40,292 nt of DNA, taken from positions 1 through 40,292 of the forward strand of contig BOKF01000073.1 of the NCBI GenBank assembly GCA_016860845.1, in the 5' to 3' direction. This stretch comes from Chloroflexota bacterium (GTDB lineage Bacteria; Chloroflexota; Anaerolineae; 4572-78; J111). Below are positions 8,937 through 17,565 of this stretch, in pieces. The position numbers and the translations under genes are program-made. How positions within the stretch are numbered: the first letter of the stretch is position 1; each line of letters begins with the position of its first letter. The notes beneath the pieces were generated by a model. The model saw only the letters and a program-made list of their open reading frames with translations, searched no databases and was not told where the DNA came from.

Positions 8937-9791
8937 ATGCCATATACAACCCTTATCTCTACCGTGGAACTGAACGAGCACCTGAATGACCCCGATTGGG
9001 TCATCGTTGACTGCCGCTTTTCCCTGGACGATACCGCCCAGGGCCGGCGCGACTACCGGCAGGCCCACATCCCCGGCGCGATCTATGCCCACCTGGACGA
9101 AGATTTGAGCGGGCCGATCATCCCCGGCCAGACCGGCCGCCATCCGCTGCCGGATATTGAAACGGCGGCGCATACCTTTTCCAATTGGGGCATTGACGAC
9201 AGCGTCCAGGTTGTCGTTTATGACGGTGGTAACAGCTCGATGGCGGCCCGCCTGTGGGCGATGCTGCGCTGGCTGGGCCACCCGGCTGTAGCCGTTTTGG
9301 ACGGCGGCTGGGCGCACTGGCAAGGGGAAGGCCGGCCTGCCCGCAGCGGCGCCGAGTCGCGCTCACCGCGCCGTTTTACGCCCCGACCCCGGCCCGAATT
9401 GCTGCTCGATGCCGCCGGGGTTGAGGCCATCCGCACCGACCCGGCCTGGCGGCTGTTTGACTCGCGCAGCGGGGAGAGCTATCGCGGCGAAAAGCTCGGT
9501 TACGACCCCATTGCCGGCCACATTCCCGGCGCCGTATCCGCTCCGTATGCCGACAACCTCGACCTGGATGGCCGCTTTCTGCCCCTGGAGCAGCTACGCG
9601 CGCGCTTTGCAGCCTTGCTCGGCGACGCGCCTGCCGAACAAGCCGTTTTTTACTGCGGCTCCGGCGTCACCGCCGCTCATAATCTCCTGGCCCTGGCTCA
9701 CGCTGGCTTGGGCGAGGCCTGTCTGTATGTTGGTTCTTGGAGCGATTGGATCACCGATCCGAACCGGCCTATTGCTACAGGTGAGGATTGA
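8937..9791 (+). CDS. Two-domain rhodanese-type sulfurtransferase
   Basis: The 284-residue protein has the usual tandem rhodanese layout: an inactive N-terminal domain (about 5-130; DCRFSLDD, GRRDYRQAHIPGA) and a catalytic C-terminal domain (about 155-275; FDSRSGESYRGE, AGHIPGAVSAP). The active-site loop is CGSGVTA with the persulfide-forming Cys. That loop fits the thiosulfate/3-mercaptopyruvate sulfurtransferase group (SseA-like); the donor cannot be settled by eye. No strong Shine-Dalgarno is visible. The next gene begins 5 bases after the stop, so the two are probably cotranscribed. Confidence 0.92.
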   Translation: MPYTTLISTVELNEHLNDPDWVIVDCRFSLDDTAQGRRDYRQAHIPGAIYAHLDEDLSGPIIPGQTGRHPLPDIETAAHTFSNWGIDDSVQVVVYDGGNSSMAARLWAMLRWLGHPAVAVLDGGWAHWQGEGRPARSGAESRSPRRFTPRPRPELLLDAAGVEAIRTDPAWRLFDSRSGESYRGEKLGYDPIAGHIPGAVSAPYADNLDLDGRFLPLEQLRARFAALLGDAPAEQAVFYCGSGVTAAHNLLALAHAGLGEACLYVGSWSDWITDPNRPIATGED

Positions 9792-9796
9792 CATTG

Positions 9797-10954
9797 ATGA
9801 AACAAGCCGTCATGTTTGGCGCAGGCAATATTGGCCGGGGCTTCCTCGGCCAGCTTTTCAGCGAGTCCGGCTACATTGTCAACTTTGTGGATGTAGACCA
9901 GGCGCTGCTGGCCGCGCTCAACCAGCGGGGGCGCTACACCATTCGCCTGGTAACAAACGAATCCAGCGAGGATGTCGGCGTTGGCCCAGTGCGGGGGCTG
10001 GCGGCGAGTGATCGGGATGCGGTGGCTGAAGTGATTGCCCAGGCCGGAATTGGCGCTACGGCGGTGGGGGCCGGGGCGCTCAAGCACGTCGCCCCGACGC
10101 TGGCGGCCGGGATTGTCCGGCGGGCGGATCAGGGCGTCAAGACGCCGCTCAATCTGATCATCTGCGAGAATCTCAAGGATGCGGCCCGTCTCTTTCGCGG
10201 CATGGTCGAGAATGAGCTGCCGTCCGGCTATCACGCCTACCTGGCCGAGCAGATTGGCTTTGTGGACACGGTCATTGCCCGCATGGTCCCGCCCCTGCCG
10301 CCGGAACTGCGGGCGCAGGACCCCAGCCTGATCGTGGTCGAGCCGTACAAAGAGCTGCCGGTTGACGCGGCCGGGTTTGTCGGGCCTCCGCCGGAAATTG
10401 TGGGCATGCAGCCGGTCGCGCCGTTTGCTTTCTACACCGAACGGAAATTATACATGCACAATGCCGGGCATGCGGTGTTAGGCTACCTGGGCTATCAGAA
10501 GGGATATGTTTACGGCTACGAGGCTTTGCAAGACGCGGAGATTATCGCCGCAGTGCGGGGGGCGATGCAGGAGTCGCAGCAGTCGCTGGAGAAAAAGTAT
10601 GGCATGGCCAAAGGGGCTATCACCCCCTATCTGGAGGACGCCCTGGCCCGGTTTCACAACCGCGCCCTGGGCGACACCATTTTCCGGCTGGCCCGTGACC
10701 CCATTCGCAAACTGGCCCCCAACGACCGGTTGATCGGCGCGGCCCTGAATGCCCTGGAACAGGGGGTCCAGCCAGCCAACCTGGTCAAAGGAATTGCCGG
10801 GGCGCTTCGCTTTGACCCGCTTGAGGACCCCATCGCCCTCCAACTGCAAGACCAGCTCCAGCGGACCGGCCTGGAGGCCGTTTTGAAAAGCATCTGCGGC
10901 CTGGCCCCGGACTCGCCGCTGGTGGAGATGGTTAAGCGAGAGATGGGGCGGTGA
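9797..10954 (+). CDS. mtlD: Mannitol-1-phosphate 5-dehydrogenase
   Basis: An NAD-dependent polyol-phosphate dehydrogenase of the long-chain mannitol dehydrogenase family that would interconvert mannitol 1-phosphate and fructose 6-phosphate. The N-terminal Rossmann motif FGAGNIGRGFLG is clear, and the catalytic region ERKLYMHNAGHAVLGYLG matches the K-N-H pattern of MtlD. The length of about 385 residues is normal for MtlD. ATG 9797 is preferred over an in-frame TTG at 9788 because GAGG lies 10 bases before it. No PTS or mannitol transporter gene lies nearby, so the substrate may be another hexitol phosphate made in the cell. Confidence 0.88.
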   Translation: MKQAVMFGAGNIGRGFLGQLFSESGYIVNFVDVDQALLAALNQRGRYTIRLVTNESSEDVGVGPVRGLAASDRDAVAEVIAQAGIGATAVGAGALKHVAPTLAAGIVRRADQGVKTPLNLIICENLKDAARLFRGMVENELPSGYHAYLAEQIGFVDTVIARMVPPLPPELRAQDPSLIVVEPYKELPVDAAGFVGPPPEIVGMQPVAPFAFYTERKLYMHNAGHAVLGYLGYQKGYVYGYEALQDAEIIAAVRGAMQESQQSLEKKYGMAKGAITPYLEDALARFHNRALGDTIFRLARDPIRKLAPNDRLIGAALNALEQGVQPANLVKGIAGALRFDPLEDPIALQLQDQLQRTGLEAVLKSICGLAPDSPLVEMVKREMGR

Positions 10955-10962
10955 AGGAGTAG

Positions 10963-11667
10963 ATGATGCGTATTCTAGCCGTTGGCGCTCACCCGGACGA
11001 TCTGGAAATTCTGTGCGCCGGAACTCTGGCCCGTTATGTTCAAGAAGGGCATCAGGTGGTGATGTGTGTCGCCACTGATGGGACTGCCGGCCACATGATC
11101 ATCAAGCCGGCGGAGCTGGCCCAGATCCGCGAGCGTGAAGCGCGGGCAGCGGCGCAGGTCATCGGGGCGGAGTTTATCTGGCTGGGTTTTCCTGATGAAC
11201 TCATCTTCAATGACCGGGAGACCCGGTTGGCATTTGTGGACGCCATCCGCCAGGCCAGGCCCGACGTGCTGATTACCCACGCCCCCGACGACTACCACCC
11301 CGACCACCGTGTTGTCAGCAGCCTGGTCTTCGATACCAGTTTTATCGCCAGCCTGCCCAACATCGAAACCACACACCCGGCGCACCCGGCTGTCCCGCCC
11401 CTTTACTACATGGACACCATCGCCGGGAAAGATTTTCACCCGACCGAATATGTTGACATCAGCGCCACCATGGACCTGAAACGCCAGATGCTGGCCTGCC
11501 ACCAGAGCCAGGTTACCTGGCTCAAAGACCACGATAATATTGACGTGATGGAGTTTATGGAGGTCGTGGCGCGCACGCGCGGGTTCCAGTGCAACGTGCC
11601 GTTTGCCGAAGGTTTCCGCGCCGCCGATGTCTGGCCGCGCACGCCAGCGAAGCGGTTATTACCTTGA
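10963..11667 (+). CDS. PIG-L/LmbE-family zinc deacetylase
   Basis: The 234-residue protein starts with the family signature [12 protein letters not shown], has a second conserved block [11 protein letters not shown], and closes with AFAEG-like residues ([10 protein letters not shown]). The His/Asp/His set binds zinc in this family, which removes the N-acetyl group from GlcNAc-containing small molecules. AAGGAG is 3-6 bases before the tandem ATGs (10963/10966). It follows mtlD by 8 bases and lies one mobile element away from the NagB-like gene; in Bacteroidetes related NagB-like and PIG-L domains occur on one polypeptide, which supports a shared hexosamine pathway. Confidence 0.9.
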   Translation: MMRILAVGAHPDDLEILCAGTLARYVQEGHQVVMCVATDGTAGHMIIKPAELAQIREREARAAAQVIGAEFIWLGFPDELIFNDRETRLAFVDAIRQARPDVLITHAPDDYHPDHRVVSSLVFDTSFIASLPNIETTHPAHPAVPPLYYMDTIAGKDFHPTEYVDISATMDLKRQMLACHQSQVTWLKDHDNIDVMEFMEVVARTRGFQCNVPFAEGFRAADVWPRTPAKRLLP

Positions 11668-11688
11668 AACTCAAAAAATCTATTTAGA

Positions 11689-11823
11689 ACAGGACTTGCG
11701 CATGTCATTCTGAACGGAGCGGAGCGGAGTGAAGAATCCCTCAAACATCTGCTTGTAAACGTAGGTTTTAGAGATTTTTCGCTCCTTCGTCGCTCAAAAT
11801 GACATGATTTGCGTAAGTCCTGT
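11689..11823. mobile_element. MITE-like element with 13-bp terminal inverted repeats
   Basis: Left end ACAGGACTTGCGC and right end GCGTAAGTCCTGT are inverted copies with one mismatch. Inside them a second inverted pair is visible: TGTCATTCTGA on the left and the start of TCAAAATGACA on the right. The interior GAGCGGAG...GCTCCTTCGTCGCTC is also partly palindromic. The element has no coding capacity. AGA flanks both outer ends and may be a short target duplication. Confidence 0.75.
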
Positions 11824-11831
11824 AGAAGACT

Positions 11832-11880
11832 GGAAGACCGGAAGGTGGAAGTAACCAAGTTTCCAACCTTCCAATCTTCC
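11832..11880. repeat. GGAAG-rich inverted repeat
   Basis: GGAAGACCGGAAGGTGGAA (11832-11850) is mirrored by TTCCAACCTTCCAATCTTCC (11861-11880), with a 10-base loop. It is adjacent to the MITE-like element and 36 bases before the NagB-like start. Confidence 0.75.
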
Positions 11881-11916
11881 CCGATTAACTATCATTCTAT
11901 TATGAGGGAGAACCCA

Positions 11917-12843
11917 ATGAGACCCATCAGTAAAGTTGCGCCGGGGTGGTGGGATTACACCACCCTGGATCGAGAGATTTTAGACGATGCCGCCCGTCTG
12001 ACTGCTGACGATTTGCTGGCCCTGAGCCGGCCCGGTTTCAGCGTAAAATTCTACGATACGATTGAGGACTTTTACCTGGCCGAAGCGCTGGAATACATTA
12101 CTTCCTGGCGGCAGGCGACGCCGGAGCGGCCGGCCGGCATCTGCGGCCCGATTGGGCCGACCGAGCAGCTACCCCTGGTGGCCCGGCTGGTCAACGAGCT
12201 GGAAATTGACCTGCGCCACGCCCATTTCTGGGGGATGGACGAGTGGGTGGTAGACGGCCAAGAGGCGAGCCTTGATTTTCCTCTGAGTTTTGCCAGGGCG
12301 GACATGGAACTCTGCTTCAATCGTATCCGGCCCGACCTAGCCATGCCCTTGCAGAACATCCACTTTCCCGCCGCCGATCCCACCGACTATATCGCCAGTT
12401 GGAGTAGGGCCAGATGTGTGGTCATGCAGGGCGGCCAGGGTGAGGTCAAGCACTGGGCCTTTAATGACCCGCCCAAACGGGAAGCGCCGTATACGGACAA
12501 TCCGCCTCCCCCGGAAGTCTACCGCCAACTGACCACCCGCGTGGTTGACCTGCACCCGATCACCTTGATTCAAAACGCGCGCACGTCCGGCGGCGGCGTG
12601 GTCCAGAATGTGCCCAGCCAGGCCATTTCGGTGGGGCCTAAGGAAACCTGGCAGGCTGAAAAAGTCTCCATCTGGCATGCCGGCACGCACGACAACCCCT
12701 TTGGCCTGCGGCTAACCACCCTGATGATCGGCAAAAAGATCCCCGACAGCGCCGTGCCTATGTCGCTCCTGGCTGACCATCCCCACGTGCAGTTCAACTT
12801 CCTGCGTAGCGGCATTGGCGCCTGCGAGGCGGAGATGCACTAA
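11917..12843 (+). CDS. NagB-like sugar-phosphate isomerase/deaminase
   Basis: The product is about 308 residues and belongs to the glucosamine-6-phosphate deaminase/6-phosphogluconolactonase superfamily. The family motif [12 protein letters not shown] is present at about the usual place, followed by [10 protein letters not shown] and, near the end, [17 protein letters not shown]. The canonical GxGxDGHxAF loop of NagB is replaced by [17 protein letters not shown], so the true substrate may differ from glucosamine 6-phosphate. ATG 11917 is chosen because GAGGGAG lies 6 bases upstream; an ATG at 11902 lies before that site. A MITE and a GGAAG repeat separate it from the upstream gene, and a strong terminator follows. 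Confidence 0.78.
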   Translation: MRPISKVAPGWWDYTTLDREILDDAARLTADDLLALSRPGFSVKFYDTIEDFYLAEALEYITSWRQATPERPAGICGPIGPTEQLPLVARLVNELEIDLRHAHFWGMDEWVVDGQEASLDFPLSFARADMELCFNRIRPDLAMPLQNIHFPAADPTDYIASWSRARCVVMQGGQGEVKHWAFNDPPKREAPYTDNPPPPEVYRQLTTRVVDLHPITLIQNARTSGGGVVQNVPSQAISVGPKETWQAEKVSIWHAGTHDNPFGLRLTTLMIGKKIPDSAVPMSLLADHPHVQFNFLRSGIGACEAEMH

Positions 12844-12896
12844 AGAAACCCGCATTGAGCAACCTCCTGGGTATCAATTTCAAAAGATTTCACTGG

Positions 12897-12938
12897 AAAA
12901 GACGATCCCGATAGTAACCCCCGCCGGGATCGTCTTTT
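12897..12938 (+). terminator. Rho-independent terminator of the hexosamine cluster
   Basis: AAAAGACGATCCCG pairs with CGGGATCGTCTTTT (14 bp, 14-base loop), and the descending arm runs into TCTTTTATTT. It lies 54 bases after the NagB-like stop. Confidence 0.88.
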
Positions 12939-12964
12939 ATTTAGGTAAACTCCCTATTTTACAT

Positions 12965-12992
12965 TTGAGATTTGCCTGCTTGCCGGTACAAT
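12965..12992 (+). promoter_or_regulatory. Candidate promoter of the PAS/GAF kinase gene
   Basis: TTGAGA (12965-12970) and TACAAT (12987-12992) are 16 bases apart; each matches 5 of 6 consensus bases. The ATG lies 27 bases further on. Confidence 0.5.
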
Positions 12993-13018
12993 AGCACTGT
13001 AACATCGAGGGTTGTCTT

Positions 13019-16000
13019 ATGATCCATAAATCAGATAAGAGAAACAAGCAAACTCCCGAATTACAGGACGTGCAACGGGAATTGGCCGAACTGCGCCGGC
13101 GGGTGGCTGAGCTGGAGGCGTTGGAGGTCAAGCACAAACAAGCCGAAGATGCCCTGGCCAATGAGCGCAACCTCTTACGCACGTTCATTGATAATCTGCC
13201 TGATTTTATTTACTTTAAAGACACCGAGAGCCGCTTTCTGATTGCCAACGTAGCGGTGGCCCGGCTTGTGGCCGGGGTCACACCCGACGAGTTGATTGGC
13301 AAGACCGACTTTGATTTTTTCCCCCGTGCCCTGGCCGCAAAATATTATGCCGACGAACAGGCCGTTGCGGCTTCAGGCCAGCCGTTGGTTAATCTTGAAG
13401 AGCCGGTTATAGATTATGTGAGTGGTGAACCCCGCTGGCTTTCGACGACCAAAGTGCCCTTACGAGACAGCCAGGGTAAAATTATCGGGGTGGTTGGCGT
13501 GGGCCGGGATGTGACCGAGCGGAAACAGGCCGAGGAGGCGCTGCAGCAGTCAAAACAGGAGATAGAAAATATCCTGGAAAGTATTACCGACGCCTTTTTT
13601 ACGGTGGATAAAGACTGGTGTTTTACCTATGTCAATCAGCGGGCTGAGGAGCTCTTACATAAAACGCGAGCGGACCTGCTGCACCATAGTTTGTGGACCG
13701 AATTTCCCGAGGCGGTTGGCTCAGGGTTTGAGGTTGAATATCGGCGGGCAATGGCTGAGCAGATCAGCCTTGAATTTGAAGAGTATTACGAGCCGTTTCA
13801 AACCTGGTTTAAAGTCCATGTCTATCCGTACTCGGATGGCCTGTCTGTTTATTTTCGCGATGTGACCGAGCGCAAGCGGGCTGAAGCAATTCTGGCCCAA
13901 CGCGCCGCCCAATTGGCCCTCATCAACGATATTGCCGGTAAAATTGCTGCCGTCCTGGATTTAGACAGCCTGTTAGACCGGGCGGCCCGCCTGGTCTACG
14001 AAACTTTCAATTATCACCACGTTGCCTTATTTCTGTTGGATGATGATCGGGCCAGGTTGAAAGCCATTGCCGGTTCGTACAAAAACTATTTTCCGCCCAA
14101 TCACAGCCAGAAAATGAGCCAGGGCATCATTGGCTGGGTTGCCACTCACGCTGAAAAAGTGGTGGCAAATGATGTGCAGCAAGAGCCGCGCTACATTTCC
14201 CTTATTCCCGAATATACCGAAACTCGGGCGGAATTGTGTATTCCTATTAAAATTGCCGGTCAAACGGTGGGTGTCTTGGATATTCAAAGCCCCCACCTCG
14301 ATACATTCAGCCAGAACGACATCATGGCCATGGAAATTCTCACCGACCAGATGGCGGTCGCCATAGAAAATGCCCGGCTGTACCAGGCAGTACAGCAAGA
14401 GTTAGTCGAGCGCAAGCAGACGGAAGAGCAGTTGCGCCAATCAAAACAGCAAGTCCTCAACATTCTTGACCACCTGGAGGAGCTGGTTAACGAGCGTACG
14501 GCTGAACTAACAGTAGCCAATGAACAGCTTCGCCTGGAAATTGCCGAGCGCAAGCGAATTGAGGAGGCTTTACGCCAGAGTGAAGCAGACTTCCGCGCCT
14601 TGATCGAGAACGTCAAAAATGTGTTCATTCGCTACGATCTTGACCTCCGCTACCAGTATGTGAGTCCGGCGATTCAGAACTTCCTTGATCTGAAGCCGGA
14701 GGATTTTATCGGCAAGACGCATCGTGATCTGGGATTCCCTAAGAAACTTGCAGATTTCTTCGACAATGCCCTCAACAAGGCCATAACGTCGGGAGAGCCG
14801 GTGGATGTCGAGTATTCCATGCAGGGTCGTGGCGGGCAGTATTTCCTTGAAGCCCGCATCTATCCCGAATACGACGAAAACGGAAAAGTGAGATCGGTTG
14901 TCACCGTTACTCATGATATCACCGAGCGCAAGCAGGCTCAGGAGTCACTCCAACGCTATGCCGAGCGATTAAAAACCTTGCAAGAGCTTGACCGGGCAAT
15001 CCTGGCGACACGCTCGCCGGAGGCCATCGCCCAGGTTGCTTTGCATCACTTGCAGCAGCTCGTGCCTTTTCGGCAGGCGGCCGTGGTTGCCTTTGATTTT
15101 GACTCCTATGAAGCGGTGATGCTGGCCGCCTACGCCCAGGGCCAGACGAAAGTGATGGTTGACCAGCATCCTTCTCTGGATATGTTTGGCATTGCCGAGG
15201 AACTGCGCCAGAGCAGCGTTAGAACACCGGAGAATATTCTTACCCTGGCTCAGCCGCCGCTGGCGCTCCAGGCTTTACCCCCGGAGGGAATTCGCTGCTA
15301 CATTAATGTCCCACTGGTGGCGAAAGGGCAGCTCATTGGTAGTCTCAATCTGGGAACCGATAGGACCGATGTTTTCACTTCTGAACATGTGGACATTGCC
15401 CATGAAATGGCCGACCCGCTGGCCCTGGCCATCCAACAGGCGCGTCTGCACGAACAGGTCCAGCATTACGCCGCCGAACTGGAGCAGCGGGTGGCCGAAC
15501 GGACCGCTAAACTGGAAGAGATCAATGACGAACTCAACTCGTTTTCTTTTTCTGTATCCCACGACCTGCGCGCGCCCCTGCGGGCCGTGGAAGCCTTTGC
15601 CAGCGCCCTGCTGGAAGATTACGCTCCTATGCTAGACTCGCTGGGCCAGGATTATGCTGAACGGATCGTGGATGCGGCCCAGCGCATGGATGCGCTCATC
15701 CAGGATTTGTTGATATACAGCCGTCTCAGCCGGACCGACCTGCGCCTTCAGGCTGTTGATCTGAGTGCCGTGCTGACCGATGTTTTGACTCAACTGGAAA
15801 TGACCATCGTGGAGGAGCAGGCAGAGATTCGTTTGGCGGAACCGTTTCCGTATGTTATGGGCCACCATGCCACACTGGTGCAAATAGTGACCAACCTTAT
15901 GACCAATGCCATGAAATTTGTTGCGCCCGGCGTGCAGCCTTATGTACGCGTCTGGGCCGAAATTATCCCGGCCTCAACCGGCCAAACGCCAGAAAAGGGC

Positions 16001-16234
16001 CGTTGGATTCGCTTCTGGGTGGAGGATAACGGTATCGGCATTGCGCCGGAGCAGCAAGAGCGTGTCTTCCAAATCTTCGAGCGCCTGCACGGGATCGAAG
16101 CTTACCCCGGCACAGGCGTCGGCCTGGCCATTGTCCGCAAAGGGGCAATTCGCATGGGAGGGAACGCCGGGGTAGAGTCCAGGCCGGGCCAGGGCAGCAA
16201 ATTCTGGATTGAGTTACCCCAGGCGGCTGATTAG
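13019..16234 (+). CDS. Soluble multi-sensor histidine kinase (PAS-PAS-GAF-PAS-GAF-HisKA-HATPase)
   Basis: The 1071-residue protein has no membrane segment and starts with a coiled coil. Two PAS domains follow (about 40-170 and 172-288, each ending in a DVTERK-type PAC motif), then a GAF domain (about 300-455), a coiled coil, a third PAS (about 515-645), a second GAF (about 655-815), a HisKA domain with His848 in SVSHDLRAPL, and an ATPase domain with VEDNGIGIAPEQQ and PGTGVGLAIV. The SHDLRAPLRA box and C-terminal part resemble phytochrome-type kinases. Neither GAF shows an obvious bilin Cys, so light sensing is not supported. No cognate regulator is adjacent; the free receiver at 3908 is a possible but unproven partner. 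CGAGGG is 7 bases before the ATG. Confidence 0.93.
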   Translation: MIHKSDKRNKQTPELQDVQRELAELRRRVAELEALEVKHKQAEDALANERNLLRTFIDNLPDFIYFKDTESRFLIANVAVARLVAGVTPDELIGKTDFDFFPRALAAKYYADEQAVAASGQPLVNLEEPVIDYVSGEPRWLSTTKVPLRDSQGKIIGVVGVGRDVTERKQAEEALQQSKQEIENILESITDAFFTVDKDWCFTYVNQRAEELLHKTRADLLHHSLWTEFPEAVGSGFEVEYRRAMAEQISLEFEEYYEPFQTWFKVHVYPYSDGLSVYFRDVTERKRAEAILAQRAAQLALINDIAGKIAAVLDLDSLLDRAARLVYETFNYHHVALFLLDDDRARLKAIAGSYKNYFPPNHSQKMSQGIIGWVATHAEKVVANDVQQEPRYISLIPEYTETRAELCIPIKIAGQTVGVLDIQSPHLDTFSQNDIMAMEILTDQMAVAIENARLYQAVQQELVERKQTEEQLRQSKQQVLNILDHLEELVNERTAELTVANEQLRLEIAERKRIEEALRQSEADFRALIENVKNVFIRYDLDLRYQYVSPAIQNFLDLKPEDFIGKTHRDLGFPKKLADFFDNALNKAITSGEPVDVEYSMQGRGGQYFLEARIYPEYDENGKVRSVVTVTHDITERKQAQESLQRYAERLKTLQELDRAILATRSPEAIAQVALHHLQQLVPFRQAAVVAFDFDSYEAVMLAAYAQGQTKVMVDQHPSLDMFGIAEELRQSSVRTPENILTLAQPPLALQALPPEGIRCYINVPLVAKGQLIGSLNLGTDRTDVFTSEHVDIAHEMADPLALAIQQARLHEQVQHYAAELEQRVAERTAKLEEINDELNSFSFSVSHDLRAPLRAVEAFASALLEDYAPMLDSLGQDYAERIVDAAQRMDALIQDLLIYSRLSRTDLRLQAVDLSAVLTDVLTQLEMTIVEEQAEIRLAEPFPYVMGHHATLVQIVTNLMTNAMKFVAPGVQPYVRVWAEIIPASTGQTPEKGRWIRFWVEDNGIGIAPEQQERVFQIFERLHGIEAYPGTGVGLAIVRKGAIRMGGNAGVESRPGQGSKFWIELPQAAD

Positions 16235-16240
16235 AAGGCA

Positions 16241-16330
16241 ACCGGAAGGATGGAAGATTGGAGAACTGGAAATTACCACTAACCTGAGTTTGGCATTAAA
16301 AAACTCCGAACTGAGGTCACTATCAAAGTG
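16241..16330. other. Convergent intergenic gap with a GGAAG-type repeat trace
   Basis: GGAAGGATGGAAGATTGG at about 16244-16261 resembles the arms of the repeat at 11832. Further on, CTGAGTTTGG and CCGAACTGAGG can pair weakly. No T-run typical of a terminator follows. Confidence 0.35.
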
Positions 16331-17200
16331 CTAATCCTGGCGCAAAATAGGCCGGGTCAGGCAGGTTGCCCCGCCTTCGGCCTTGAGCGAGATTTCGTTG
16401 CCCCGATAAGTCAAAACTTCGCAGCCGGCGGCTTCCAGCCGTTTTTGGGTAACCGGATTGCCTTCCAGCATCAAGCACTGGCCGGGGGCCAGGGCCAGCA
16501 CATTCGTCCCCATTGTTTCAAACTCCTTCTCCGGAACCTCGATGAGGCGAATCCGGTGTTCCCGCAAATAGTCCCAGAAGGGTACAGGTATTAAAGGCAG
16601 ATAGGCGACTGCCAGTCGTTCGTCAACCATGCTGATGATAGACATAAGATGCAGGCATGCTTCCAGGCCGTGGTAGTAAGGCAGTTGGACCGGAACACAT
16701 TCCACCCCCAATTCGTTCAGAGTTTCCTGCAATTGGCGCAGCCCTTCAGCATTGGTGCGGAAACCCAGCCCAACGGCCAGGGTGCGCTCGTCCAGCCACA
16801 TCAAATCGCCCCCCTCGGCCAAGGCCGGGCCGTGCAGGGTATAGAGAATGGGGATATCCAGTGCCTCAAAGCGCCGGGCCATCACCGCTTCTTCACCCCG
16901 GCGCAGCGACTTGCCCATGCTCAGGATCACAGCGCCCTGATCTGTCACCAGGGCCGGATCGTGCACAAAAATGGCGTCGGCTTGCTCCGGTTGACTCTCG
17001 TCGTGATAGATGACTTCCACCCCTGCCTGAACCAGGCTGGCGACAAAGGCATCGTGCTCCTGCCGGGCCAGCGCCAGGTTAGGCCGGCTGGTGTAGTGCC
17101 AGAGAGCCGGGTCGGCTCGGCCAAAAGCTTCGTCGGGCCGCTTCACCAGCACCCGGCGCAACGGGGTAATCATGCTCTGGCTGCCGTAGGTTTTGCTCAT
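16331..17200 (-). CDS. Amidinotransferase-fold enzyme (arginine deiminase/DDAH-like)
   Basis: The product is about 289 residues and fits the guanidino-group-modifying superfamily. Visible signatures are an early RVLVKRPDEAF block, the acidic EGGDLMWLDE loop, a His in GLEACLHLMSI, and the nucleophilic Cys close to the C-terminus in GGATCLTRPI. The reaction would be hydrolysis or transfer at a guanidinium group through a Cys-thiouronium intermediate. The substrate (arginine, dimethylarginine or another) cannot be told by eye, and it is too short for a classical ArcA. GGAGG stands 5 bases before the ATG at 17200; earlier in-frame codons lie upstream of or across this site. Confidence 0.82.
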   Translation of the reverse strand: MSKTYGSQSMITPLRRVLVKRPDEAFGRADPALWHYTSRPNLALARQEHDAFVASLVQAGVEVIYHDESQPEQADAIFVHDPALVTDQGAVILSMGKSLRRGEEAVMARRFEALDIPILYTLHGPALAEGGDLMWLDERTLAVGLGFRTNAEGLRQLQETLNELGVECVPVQLPYYHGLEACLHLMSIISMVDERLAVAYLPLIPVPFWDYLREHRIRLIEVPEKEFETMGTNVLALAPGQCLMLEGNPVTQKRLEAAGCEVLTYRGNEISLKAEGGATCLTRPILRQD

Positions 17201-17223
17201 CATCGCCTCCGTCAATTCTTGTA

Positions 17224-17243
17224 GGACAAGCTTTAGCCTGTCC
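17224..17243. repeat. 20-bp imperfect palindrome
   Basis: GGACAAGCTTTAGCCTGTCC is palindromic except at a few central and flanking positions. It lies in the divergent gap upstream of the amidinotransferase gene. Confidence 0.45.
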
Positions 17244-17284
17244 TTAACTACTAGAAACCTTCACCATAAGACTTGGGGGAAATG

Positions 17285-17353
17285 GGACGCGGATTCGACG
17301 GATTTTTCGGATAAATATGACTTAAATCTGTTCGATCCGTTTAATCCGTGTCC
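17285..17353. repeat. 69-bp imperfect inverted repeat built on CGGAT
   Basis: GGACGCGGATTCGACGGAT at the left end faces ATCCGTTTAATCCGTGTCC at the right end. The arms pair over GGAC, CGGATT and ACGGAT. Together with the preceding palindrome it is the main content of the gap 17201-17565; no riboswitch was recognised there. Confidence 0.65.
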
Positions 17354-17565
17354 GATAGTGAGCCTTCAATGATGCCAAACCTTAATATGAAAGTTATCTA
17401 CTGTATATGCAGGCTGCCAGTGTACTCCCGCATCGGACTGCTGTCAATCGTAGTTGTTTTTACCGGTGCGTTCCAAATTTATGGTATTTAACCTTTACCT
17501 TTTTTACGCGGCTGCGGAAAGCGGCTAAAATAGGAGAAAATTTATCTGCGAGGAGTTTTATCCAT

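Noticed and set aside
14027..14398. Minus-strand frame inside the PAS/GAF kinase
   Set aside because: It is a shadow of a conserved GAF domain.
17356..17565. SAM or other sulfur-related riboswitch upstream of the PLP enzyme
   Set aside because: I could not assemble the conserved helices or a terminator/antiterminator pair.
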